This document shows positions 13,896-26,400 of a stretch of 62,000 bases of DNA, piece after piece. A program made the position numbers and the translations under genes. This stretch comes from Acanthaster planci. Taxonomy: Eukaryota > Echinodermata > Asteroidea > Valvatida > Acanthasteridae. The stretch is from the NCBI RefSeq assembly GCF_001949145.1, contig NW_019091460.1, positions 404,298 through 466,297 of the forward strand, read 5' to 3'. The notes under the pieces are model-generated. The model searched no databases and was not told the origin of the DNA. It worked only from the letters and a program-made list of their open reading frames with translations. Positions within the stretch are counted from its first letter, which is position 1; each line of letters begins with the position of its first letter.

Positions 13896-16800
13896 TCAAC
13901 TTGCTGGCATGAGATACCAAAGTCTCAAGGAGTTGTCCTCCTTCAATTCCTCCAACATAGACATATCTTCATCGCTGTCATCTGTTGCCATGGGAACAGG
14001 AAATTTACGTTGCCCAGAAGCCGTTGCCATGATAGGCAAGGTAGGATTCAAACTGAAAAATAAGATGAAATTTGTTAATTGCTTACGATGATATCCTTTA
14101 TAACAGAACAAAATGTTTTTCCTTAACTTCCCCACAATGTTTTGAAGTGAAGAGTCGTGATGGAGAATCGCTGGTACTCAGACTGTCCAGTAAGGATTTT
14201 TCTAAAGCTTTAAACTTAACAAGCTTGCTCAAATTTACTCAAAATTTCACAAAACTCAAGACAAAACATGACAAAAACTACAACGTTCTCATACAAACAC
14301 TAAGAGCAAACGTTAGCTTCAGCGCCCACCTTACTCCATTGACCGCATCACTATGAGCAGTGAAACGTAGTATTGGGTCAATAATACTATCTCCTGCTGA
14401 CCCCTCAGTGACTGGTGGTTGGCTGGTGTCCCATACACTGACCGTTCCATCCTGGTTACCAGACACAAGGTACTGACCAGTGCTGAAAACACATAAGCAA
14501 TTCAGCAATGAAACCAATGTGCATCATTTTTAAAACCTAAGATTTGTCTTTGGCTCTGGCCTCATCCACATCAACTGGTTATATCTAAGGATAACACCTG
14601 TGTCTATGGGAAGTGGCTGCAGAGGTAAGGCTATGGCTTCCATAGGTGCACATATTATTTCCAGCCATAGCCTCTCTGTACACAAAACTACAAGGCCTTC
14701 AGACTGGAGTCAGGGGTCCAGCCCTGAGTTTATTATGGCAGGTTTGGGACTTGCATGGACTTCACATTTATGTTTATACTGCCATAGCGTATCCCTCGGA
14801 TCTTGGCTAAACTGCATCCGAGGTTGCTTGTTGAATTACACCTACCTATCCAAGTCAAAGTACATCCTCTGGTTTGTGGTAACGTCTCTCATTAAGCTGA
14901 AGAGAACTCTGCCTGGATTGCGCATATCCCAGCAAATGATTTCTGGGTCCTTGGAAAAACAAACAAAACAATAATCAGGCCATGTCAGTCTCCAGTGAGC
15001 AAAGAGGGCCAGCTCAGAACAGTTGTAATTCTCAACTTGGAATCCATGACACACATCCTACCTAGCGTTTCATAACTTGGATGATGTCACAAATTCTAAT
15101 ACTCTGAAGTTAACATTCCCAATGATCAACTTGTGCAACTTTTATCAATAAAGATTGCCCCGGTGAGGTAAAAATTGCTCAAAGTCGGATGAAGGTTTAC
15201 CTTTCTGCCTCCACTGTACAACCGGTTGCTATCTGGTGAGAACATGAGATGAGTAACTCCTCCCATCTGGCCCTGAACCATGCATATCATGGACCCACTT
15301 GGCTCTGCATATAAGCCAACTGAAATATACACCAATCAAAAATCTTGGTTATGTGGCCCTGTAACATGAATGCCTCAGTCAACTTATAAGTTGAATTCGA
15401 TCATATCCCTATTAACCTGCATGAACAACCCTTTAAACAAAAACACTGATTGGCGTCAGTGTTATGTTGTAAAACCAAATCAGCCACAATCAACCATCAA
15501 AGAGCCATGAAAAAGGACACGAAAGGCCAAGAGATTCTGAACAGCAGGCAAGAGAACAAATTTACTGGCTAGTCAGCGAACAAACTTACTAGATTTGGAA
15601 TAGGAACCAGCTGCATAGAGTCCATCTGAATTAACAGCAAAGCAGGAGATGATCCCTGATTGGCCAGAAGTTTTATCTATTGAACAAAATGGTAATCACA
15701 TCACTGATAGTACAATCACTGTAATCTGATGAATGAAATGAATAAGTTGCTGATATTCACTCTTGCCCACCACACTGGACTGGACTCCCCCTCAGATACA
15801 TCCAAAACAAGATGCTGGACACCTTTTAACATTGAGTTATGTCATTAAAGGATTGTGTTTCACCTCGGGTGGGTCTGTCTTCACACGTATTCCCTGGTCT
15901 GTCCATGTCAAACACTCGGATCATTTTATTGAAGCCACAGTACAATTTGGTTCCATCTGTTGAGAAAGCCAGGGAATGTGGAGTAGCCATCTCATCCTAA
16001 AAAGAAACAAAAATCTTAGAGTGTAATTGCTAGAAAGCAAATATCCTCAGATGATAACTGGTGAGCTGTTTTAGTTAGTCATGCTTATAATTTTGATCAA
16101 AAAATGAAATATATACAACGAGAGAAATATAAACTCTATACATTAAATTTATTCAATAAGATGTGGATCCCAACAACTTAAAACATGCTTGATGTATCCA
16201 GGATAAATTACATTTCTCTGGATTTGAATAATGCCTGTAGCACTTTGGACAGTGCTGTCGAGAGAGAAATGAATGGTTTTCAAAATTACGGCTTTGGTAG
16301 TTTACAAGAGAAGTTGCAAAGGTTAATGACAACTATGAATGTTCAGCTGATATATCTGAGCACATATAGACATACTACATGATAGCTTTTACATACCAGG
16401 TGGTTATGAGGTTTGTATGTACATCGAAGCTCCCCAGAGAAAGCATCCCATAAATGAATCGGATGATCTCGACACGTACTTGCAAAACTGAGAGATAGAA
16501 ACAAGCAAGGAGACAATCTAAATCATGCATAACCATAATGCATGACCTCTATGAATATTCAGTAATTAACAATACACTATATGCATCCACCTGTATAGAA
16601 GAATATTACCTAACTGGTTGGAAGTTTGATAGCTTTAATGAGTTTTCACAACGTGAATATTAGGTTTTTTTTATATAAATGGCTTACCAGCATGTTTCTG
16701 GTTGGTCAGACCTCATTGCAGGAAACCATGCATAGTCATAGATGAGTTCTCCCTCATGAATATTCAGCACTGACATCAGTTCTGGAATGGGTTCCTCTTG

Positions 16801-17985
16801 TAGTTGGAAGAGTAGATTTCTGGAGGAAGATTGAAGAGTCGGAGTTGATTGTCATCACTGTTGGTCAATACGCACAAGCCATCAGGAGACCTTAGCAATA
16901 ATGACAGATGGAAAAAGAAATGTTACGCCAATCATAGAATCTTTCACCACGAATTGGCACGTCGCCATTATCTCCCGCCCCCTGCCCTTCCCCTCCTCCC
17001 AAAAAGAAGCTCATAGATGCAGATTGAAGCCCCCACATTCCCCAACACCCAGAAATTTCTATTTTCAAGTACAATATCTGCTGAGGCATCTAGCATGGCC
17101 AAAGATTTCCTTCTTGTTCAGCCAAACAAGGAAACACCTCCTGAGTGTCTTACTAACAAACTGTGAGTGCTTTCCAATTGCCTTCATGGGCAAGGATCAA
17201 AACGTGGCCTCTTAAACTGAGCTTCACAATCCACTAAAAGACTCTCTAAATAACCTACCATTTGCAGCCTTTGAGGAAGTTCTCTGGGGAGTGTTTGAAG
17301 TCCTGCCAAGCTCCAGTGAGTTGATATGGAACTTTTTGATAATCAGGCACGTAGGAAGGACATCTAGCGAGGATTTAATAAGTGAAGCAATTTAGACAAT
17401 TAAATTGTCATTATTTGTGTTTGTGTTCTTCCACCTCCAAAGAGAAAACTGTAGCCCCACCCTCAAAGATTACCCGTGTTTTTTAACTGACAAGCAGGAA
17501 ACTTACTCTTCATCAATAGCATCTGCCTGTTCAGAAATTTCATCAGTTATTGCTCTTTCCTTCTCGCTTCCATTTTGATTCATCTCATCCTCCTGTAATC
17601 CTGTTTCCATGGCAACGCATTCACTGTTAATCTCAAAAGCCTGACTTCTTTTTGTGTCTTCACTCATTTGGTCTTGTGTCTGGACTCCCTCTTCTGGGGT
17701 TTCTGTGGGAGAAATATGCTCCCTCGTACAGACCTCTGTCTCCTCTTGCTTTGAGGAGTTTTCATCATCGTGGTCTTCAGCCACTGGATCATCCATGGTA
17801 ACTCTGTCCATGTTACCATGCTCTGTTTTATCACAAGGTACACCCACAGCATCAGAGGAAATGTGGAGGTCTTCAGCGTGAGTGATTGTGTTAGCATTGC
17901 TGGGAGTATGTTTGCTGGTCTCCTCGGCTGACATCATCACAAGATCTACTAAATTTGGAGCTTCTTTTTCATCCGTAGTTGCCAT
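13896..17985 (-). CDS. WRAP53: Telomerase Cajal body protein 1 (WD40)
   Basis: Ten exons: 17985-17507, 17363-17259, 16890-16688, 16488-16397, 15996-15864, 15676-15590, 15319-15201, 14949-14846, 14482-14330 and 14052-13896, about 543 codons. The ATG at 17985 has a good context (ACCATGG) and an in-frame TGA upstream. Exon 1 codes for an acidic, low-complexity N-terminus of about 160 aa. The remaining exons code for the WD40 propeller with signature segments [49 protein letters not shown] and [13 protein letters not shown], in the same order as human WRAP53. In that family the protein binds CAB-box scaRNAs and telomerase RNA and takes them to Cajal bodies. Exon 9 uses the second of two nearby GT sites (AAG then GTGGGC), which restores NGVSLNP. 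Exon 3 lacks one base and exon 4 has one extra, so as written the frame breaks twice; all other phases close. Identity is secure; whether this copy is intact is not. Confidence 0.93.
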
Positions 17986-20456
17986 GGTTATCTTGATCTT
18001 CCACCAATAAGTGCCTCATGACACAGTAAATTCTTCTGGTATCATATTATGCCTACAGTAATTAAACAGAATCAAAATTCAAATTTAGAAAGTTTATTCA
18101 GCATGGTTCAGTATCCATCAACACCGGCCTACAAAGTACACATACACTGGGTCTATTTTCATCCATCACGCTGCTTTTAACAGGGATACACTTACAGGTA
18201 GGCTGTGTTATATTTATTTCAACTAAAAACGGGAATCACAAGAAACAACGACTCATAGGCCTAATACCAGTCCAACAAGAGTTATGATGCACATTGAACG
18301 TTGTCATTGACCATGTTGACATTGATTTCAAGTTGAATGAATGAATTTGTCGTCTGCTACTGCTACAGTGCTAGCCAAACCATTGCATACAACTTCCAGA
18401 TTGATTAGCACAACTATATTAAGACTTGGTATCATTTGAATGAAGGAAGGTCTTACCTGAATACAACGTTTTTCAAGTAAAATAAATTGATGAAAGAGAG
18501 AAGTGTGCCCGAAAAATAAATAAGTATTCAGGTTTTCAACCCCAATCCGTCGAACGCTGACGTGACATGCACCGTCGAGTCAACACGATCTTTGGTCAAC
18601 ACTGTAATTTCCACATTTGGACCATTGAGGGCGTTCTTTACAATTAACGGGTATTATTATTCGCACATAAGGGGTACAGTCAACAAATGCAAGCCCCAAC
18701 AGCGTAAAATCAGCGCTGTTCAGGGCCCAATAACGTGACATGCATACCAACGTCCCTGAGATTTCCGAAACACAAATGAAGTTATTGTCTGGTCCCTAAT
18801 CTTTCAATTTCTTTTCAATTTTTGTGGTTTAACCAATTACATTTTTTATCATTCCCCTAAAACAAAATCATCCCCCGAAAAGTGATTTTTCCTAAGTCAG
18901 ATTGCAGCCGGCCGTTTTTCAAGTGGCAACCCCAACTTTCAGAGGCACTTAGGACCATTTTTCAACCGAAGTTTTGAGCCATTTTCATATGAAAGCTCAA
19001 AGCCCCAGGGAGTTGATCCTGGCAACGATTTACATAATCTCACCATTTTGGGGGTCACACATTCTCTTTTCAAAATATTGTGGGGGGGGGCACTTTTAAT
19101 GCTAATAAGCTGGCCAGAAATTCTCACTTGAGTTAATATGGGTCGGCACCATTAGCGAACCACACGCCATCATTGGTTGCTTTCTTAATCTTGCCCATTT
19201 CTGATTTAAGTCAATCCAAATGGATGCAGTTTCACATAATATGCCAAGCTGGTCACATTATTGAATGACCTCTTAATCTTCTCACAATGTCCAATTTTTG
19301 GGAGGCTCTTGAAATGTATTTTTTTCCCCACTTGTGCTGGTTGGTGTTCGTCACCCAAAAAAGTGGTTTCTGATCCACCTTTGGAAGGGAACGTCTGTAA
19401 TGAAACAACTAAAAAATTAAACTCTGTGAGCTCCATAAGATTTATTTACCAAGTTGAGTAATTAAAGATTTTATTTCCACGAGAATACATTCGATATTAC
19501 ATTAACGGCAGTGTAATGTTGTTATGGTTACTCATTCAGCTTAATGGAAACTTTCAAGTCAAAACAAAGAATTCAGGAAATATATTATATTCTACAGTTT
19601 TTCAAACACAGCTGGTAAGTTATTATTAGTTATTATTATTAAATAGAAGAGATATAGAAAATTGCATTATCGAGAGATTAATAAAATATTGCGAATTTTT
19701 CCCCATTTGTCAAGACTTGTGTCCTTTCAATTACTGACCCTGTGTCAGCTTTTGATAAAACTTCTGTTCGCATTGCAATTTCAGAACTTCTTCACTTTTT
19801 TAAAAATATACTTCCACATGTTCCACTTGGGCTGAATTGAAATTGATAAAATTCTACAAGAGTTCAAGTATTGTTAAAAGTTTCTATTTAAAGTTATCAT
19901 TACTCAGTTTATCAATTCTTAGTTCACAACAAAGTAATTGCATCTATGAATACAAACATTAAGAAGTGGCAGCACAGAAACCATACTTTGTTTAGATATT
20001 TTCATGATTAGATATGAAAAACTGTAATTTCATGTCATAATTCTGAGTTGGTAGCTTTTTTGAAGTAATTTGGTCTCTTTTGTAATTGTTACCCATACAC
20101 AGCTGATGGAGGAAAATGGGGTACAGGTCTTTCTGCAAAAATAGAACCGCAGAGCCTCAACAAATTTACAAGAAACTTCCTGAAGTGAAGAATAGTGAAA
20201 TTCAGAAATTACCGCATAGTTGTAAGATATGCTGGTACAGTTTTTCTACAACTACAGGTTCTTATCTTGCTTCTTTCAATTTTCCTTGCTTAATGGAAAA
20301 CTAAAATTGTAGGAGCTTGTACCTGATCAATGAGGAATGACTTTGGCAGCTACACAAGCTCCTTGTGTAAAACTGTGACGAGCTGAAAAGTTGTTGATGA
20401 TGGCACCTGACTGCAATGCTGTGGTCCTCTCAGCAATAGTCTTGATGATAAAGAGT
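17986..20456. other. Spacer between WRAP53 5' end and TMTC4 3' end
   Basis: Both flanking genes are on the minus strand. The part near 18000-18500 is the likely WRAP53 promoter and 5' UTR, and the part near 19400-20456 is the likely TMTC4 3' UTR. Minus-strand AATAAA signals (TTTATT on the + strand) occur near 19441 and 19470, which would give a UTR of about 1 kb. I see no further gene, only homopolymer runs such as G9 near 19081. Confidence 0.55.
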
Positions 20457-23400
20457 TCAATTTCTCGTATGTTTCTTGGTCTTCTTCTTTGCCATGGTTT
20501 GCTCAAGTTTCTTTAAGTTCTCTCGAACATTGTCAGATTCTGGAACTAACTCCAGTGCTGATAAGTAATGCTTTCTAGCCTCACTGAACTTTCCCCAGCG
20601 ATGGTACAATACACCGAGGTTGCCATGGTAATTAGCCATCATGGGGTTCAGGCGAATCGCTTTTAAGAAGTTTTCTTCGGCCTCCTGATTGTAGGAAAAT
20701 CAACATAAAAGCTTCAATCAGATTAAAAAAAAAAGAAACAAAAATATTGAATAGATGTACCATAATTGAAATTATAACTGAAATAATATTCAAAAGTTTT
20801 AATCTCAATGTTGAAAAATCAGTGAGATTTATTAAAAATGTTAAAAATCACTAATGATTTTTAAAATTCAAGAAACAATTTCTAACAATTTGATAATTTC
20901 TGAAAGTGATGCAGCTGACACCAGTTCTGAGGTTTTGGTATTGATGTGAGAAGAACCTGCTCATTTCTAACCTGATAACGTCCCTCTTTGCCCAGTACGT
21001 TCCCCAGGCCAAAATAGATGGATGGCTCCTGTGGAACATGCTTCATGGCTTCCTTGGCAACCAATATGGCTGTCTCATATCGACCTAATGATGTCCAGAT
21101 AGATTTCTCATCAGAGAACCAATCTAAGTGTAACTTCTCAATCTTGAAATATGCAAAGAGGTGCAAAGCTCATGAGCCAAAGAACATTGTGGTGATTTAT
21201 ATGCCACTTTCCACAATTTGAACAAAAAAGGTAAGTGGATGGGAGAAAGTTGAAAAAAATGAGCCCAGGAGATGATTTTGAAGCCATTCTTTCATGACTG
21301 GCCTTAATCACATTGTTGAAAGTAAATAACACAATAAAAGATTAATGTACAATGGGGATAGCTTCCTTCTTCCACTAAAATAAAACCTTGAGACTGGACT
21401 TCAGGCCAAGAAATATTCACGGAAGGTAAAAGCAAACAAGAGAAATGATCAAGAAACTGGGCAGAAAAATAGTCTTTGATGACTGGCAAAGGTCAATCAC
21501 ATTTTTTTTTTGAAAGCAGGGAAGCAAGACAAAGGAAAAGGAAGCAAGGCTGCTGGATGGGGAAAACTGACTTGAACGAGATGGGAAGATTTCAAAATAC
21601 GAGACAAATGAGCAGTGATTAAGATGTAGAGAGAAGGCATGACAATGCTTTAAACACAGGTCGATATGCAGTCAGAGCGATGAAACATTTGTCAGTCAAG
21701 AACTCTACTTTTCTCTGATCCAGATTGAGCAAAATGATTGTGTAACTTTCATTCTTTTGTGCTAAATTTCAAATGCAGAGCTTGAGCCAGCATGTCTACC
21801 ATGTACTGACTGTGGAAAGCAACGGCATTTAACAAAGCTAAAGCAACTACACTGGACAAATTTAAATTCACTTTGTCCCAACAGCTTTGAATATGCAATG
21901 AAAATAAAACCCACAACTGTAAAGCACAGATCAAACAGTATTTATAATGGTTATATCAATGAATATATGTATATGCAGTGCAGATTCCAATGAAGCACTA
22001 AAAAGAGGTTTTGAGCTTGAACAAAGACAGCACCATGGCCTACCTGCTTTCGGTCAACCAATAATCAAAAGGTTATACAAACAATAATCTACATATTCAT
22101 GAATCCATTCCACCTTTCAAAACATAATGACAGAATTATCATGAATATGATTGAACCTTCATACCTGCAAAGAGCCAAGTTTACCAGTAAATGAGAGCTT
22201 TTGTATGTTTTGTTTCTTCACAAGCAACAGTGATGGCTGTCATTAAATCTTACCAGCACGCTCATGTAACGTGGCAATGTTGGCCCAGGCGCTAACATGA
22301 CCCGGCTGAAGTGACGTAGCCTTATACCAAGCTTTCAAGGCGTTGTCATGGCGACCAGTGTCAAGATACTGCACATCAAGTACAAAGTGCTCATTTGCAT
22401 ATTGTGCGAGGGAGGCCATTGTTAGAGCAACTTGTTAGTTCCCAAAAGGGAAATCATGGGTTATAAAGATTATGATGGAATGCTACACAGGAAATGACCT
22501 TAGCTGGTCTACAAACCTTAAACCCTCACAGTTCAAAGCTTTCCTTATTCAAAGTGCAACACAACTCCAAGCATTCTGTTGATTTATCATAATTAGTCAA
22601 TTAACCGGCACCCTATATTCACAACATCTAACCAGGTCAATGATAGGATTAACATCCATATTATTTTGTTTATAGTCACATAGAAACAAATTCCAGTGAA
22701 GATTTTTTTTATATAAAAAAGAGGGGTATATCACTTACATATAAGAGTGAAAACATGGAGGTTGGTGGTGGTAATTTGCTGTCACCATGGAGACAATAAT
22801 GTAGAGTGTTTAGCTTTGGATCAGGAGAGTATTTTGGGTTTGGACTGGTTTTTTTGGGGGGGAGGCTGGTAATTGATGCGCTCATGTTTCTCGCCCTTTT
22901 TTGTTTATGGTTTTGCATATATACTGTATTTCAAAGATCACTCAAAGTGTTTAAGAAATAAAAATCTGTTTGTGGAAATTTTTATGACAAGCATATTCAG
23001 TTTTGAATTAAGTTTTAAGCCATAGTCTTAATCGTCATTGCTTAGCACTCATCTACCCATGCACAAAGCTATACCATCTAAAGCACTTCTACACTAAGTT
23101 GGACAATTTCTAATGATTTTTTTTCTATCTAATGAAAGCGTACACATGCGTAAACTATCCAGATACCAAAATGATTCCAAAGCTCGAGTACTTAGAAAAT
23201 GATTCAGGAAAAAAAGAACGTGGTCATGAAAAAGACAGATATCTCAAGCAAGGAGAATTTGAAAAGATGACCTGACCCCAAGGAAACCTTTGACCGCTGA
23301 AGCTTGACCCATAACCTGACCGATCAGAAATGAGTGCCTTTAAAAGTCACTCTCCACAACACCAAGCCTCACCAAGTGATTCTAAGTGGACCACGGCGTT

Positions 23401-26400
23401 ACTCCAGGCTTGAGCGTGGTCACTTTGGAAGGATGTTGCGTTCAACCACGCCCCTAAAGCTTCATTATCTCGGTGGAGTTCCAAGTACTACAAGAACCCG
23501 AGCAAATCATGCAATGAAGATGTTGAGAGGAAAAATGAGAAATAATGAAAATGCAGCGTACAACTGTCCATTCCATGCAGGCCAGGAAACACTCATTTCA
23601 TCATAGATAGTTGTGATTACCATCAAAACCAAAAACATGGAACTTGACTGACAAGGGGAGTAGAGACTCCACCCATTCTTCTGAGGAAGAATCATGATCA
23701 GCCTTATTCCTTTGTAATATTCCAAACTTGTGCGTGCAGGAAACCATGTATCAAACCAAATATTGTCAAAAATTCCTTGGGAAATGTGGAATATTTCAAT
23801 ACTGAGAAGGGCAGCTAAGAACCAGCAGTACCCAACTGTCCAGAAAGGAATTTAGAATTTTGATTGTTAACCTGAGTGCTGATGAACAGAATTCTCTCTT
23901 GTCAACTAGGAAAGTTTGCACCTGTCACTTATACATAAACCAGCCTTGTCTCAGTAAATCTAGCAAGAAATTTGGATACTGCTTCCAACTCGGGAATATT
24001 TTTAGACTCTGGATATCAGTGATGAGAGAGAGTTTCCAAGCACACCTCAAGAATGGCTGGAGGCAAATCAACAAGCCAAACAGCATCAAATAGCTCACTT
24101 CAAAGAAATTAATCAATTGTTAACATGAAGCCATGCAACTAAAATTGAATTGATTTCTCATCACCATAAACCAACTATCACTGACACTTTTTCTTAAAAA
24201 GGACAGATTTTTGAAAAAAAAAACCAAAGCTGTTATCCGAAGCTCTTCAGAAAGAAAAAAATACATCAACGTCTCCTCTACAAGTGCTTCTTGAATCTCA
24301 TCGATCGAACCATCTGTTTTCATTTAGCGAACACACCCAAAAGTTCATGAAGTACACTACTACAACCTCTACCAAATCAAGAACTATTCTACAGAAAATT
24401 AAATTCAACATGCTAGCAACAAAAAACACCAATCACATGCACCGTGAGTTAAACTAAACTATGAAACACCATGCATTGCTGACAAAGAAAGGAAAACTAC
24501 ACATCTGGTTAACTGAAACCAATTTTCCAAGGAAAACAACATTTTGGATAAAAATGATAAGGGTTGCCAAATTTGTCTTGAAGTGCTATGAATCTTGGAC
24601 ACACAAAAACTTTTCAGCAGAAGTAAAAAAGTAAATGAATTAAAGATGAACTGAAAAAGTAATGTCAGAAGGTGATCCACTTTGAATCATGAAAAGATGA
24701 GAATATCAGCATGGAAACGTTAGAGTACATTTATCAATCAAATTGGGGGAAAACAAATTCAGTTGTAGGTAAAAAGAATGAATCATATATAAACAAGATA
24801 TCTCAAGATAATTCCAAGTACAACTGAAATCACTGCATTAAGTTTGGCAGTAGACAAGCGTCATGTTTTGGTTACAGTATTCAGCAGAATTCAGTCGTTA
24901 AAATTCAAGTGCATTTCTTTCCTTATGGACACATTTACCTATGTGTGCGTCCATATCAGTCAGTCAATGAGCATCATTTATCAATTTTCATTAATTTTTT
25001 ATTTCCAATCTATTTCCAAGTAAACATGAATGATACAACTAGTTTATTTGTGTTTTGCTGTCCACACTTTCTCTTGTCTATCACATTTTAAAATTTTTTT
25101 CGTTTTTATCTAACTCATGATGACACACTGCTCAACTTCCTTACCATGTTACCAAGATTGAAGTAACAGTCTGCATATCTAGGACGATGAAACAGAGCTG
25201 TCTTGTAGCTCTGTTCAGCATCCGTATATTTCTTGATAACAGCTTGAACAATGCCCAGGTTCATCCAAGCTGCTGCAAACTGTGGTCTGAGAGACAAAGA
25301 TGTAAAAGGAAAAGACACACAATAATTCAAATCTTCATTTTGGAAGGTAACACAAAATTTAGGATTAAAGGAATGAAACAATTTGAGTAAGGACCTACTC
25401 CATTAATTTTGGTTGATCCAGTCTATAGCAATGGGCTTCCATAACTATGTGCAATGATGTCTCCTGCCAACACCTGCCTATGTATTTGTAACTAGCAAAG
25501 ACATCTGGCTTTAGACACTGGATTCAGACATAGCCTAGCTTCCAGGGAGAACATGTCATAATAATCTGCAGTATAGAAATGTATTTCTTCCAGGCAACGT
25601 TAATCAGAAAGATTTAGCAGAAGTTGATTTCAATCCCCTTCCACCTTTGGAAACATACAAGAATAAATCAAATACTTGGTTTGGAATCAAGCATCAAAGT
25701 CAACCAATAACTAGTTCTGTCATCAGCGTTAAACATCCTAAAGTCTCCAGATAATTAATACTAGCATGCTGGGCTGGATTCAGGGCCATCTGAATGATCT
25801 ACTGAAATATTCAAACGTTGACATTCAGAGACAAAATCCTGTGTGCATTTCTGGAAAGTGTTACACCCTTTTAACCCAATCTCAAAGCCTTCACTGAGAT
25901 TACTTGATTTGGACTGCCTTTTGAAGCAGCTTCTCTGCCTCTGTAAGACGTCCTTGATCTTTCAGCAGGTTGGCAAGGTTGTTCATAGCTTGATCATAGA
26001 CAGGATTCAAACTGCAAAATGAATAAGAAGACATCAAAAGACATGTCCGGTGTAAAAAATATGTATTCCAATCCGGTTTAAAAATCAAATAAAGAAAAAG
26101 CTAAAAAATTCCCAGTTCCAATTTCATTGAAAATAAAAGAAAAACCAAACCTGTAACCAGGTTGCAGACAGCTACAGAGTATCATCAATGTGGTATTTAT
26201 CTCTCACCAATGAGAACAAATGAAGTTTTTGTCACCAGTTACTATCTACTCAATTTCGTTTGGCAGAAGATATAAAATTCACGGCTGGCTTCCCAACAGG
26301 CGAGGTGATTGCGCATCGTGAACACAAACAAGGCTTTTCTCACAAACACATTGGCTGTCATACCTCAGTGCTTGTCTGTAGTATGTGATAGCTTCTTCTA

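Noticed and set aside
16397-16890. The two WRAP53 indels as a self-compensating frame change
   Set aside because: Reading on from the first break meets a TGA in exon 3 before the second indel, so they cannot compensate.
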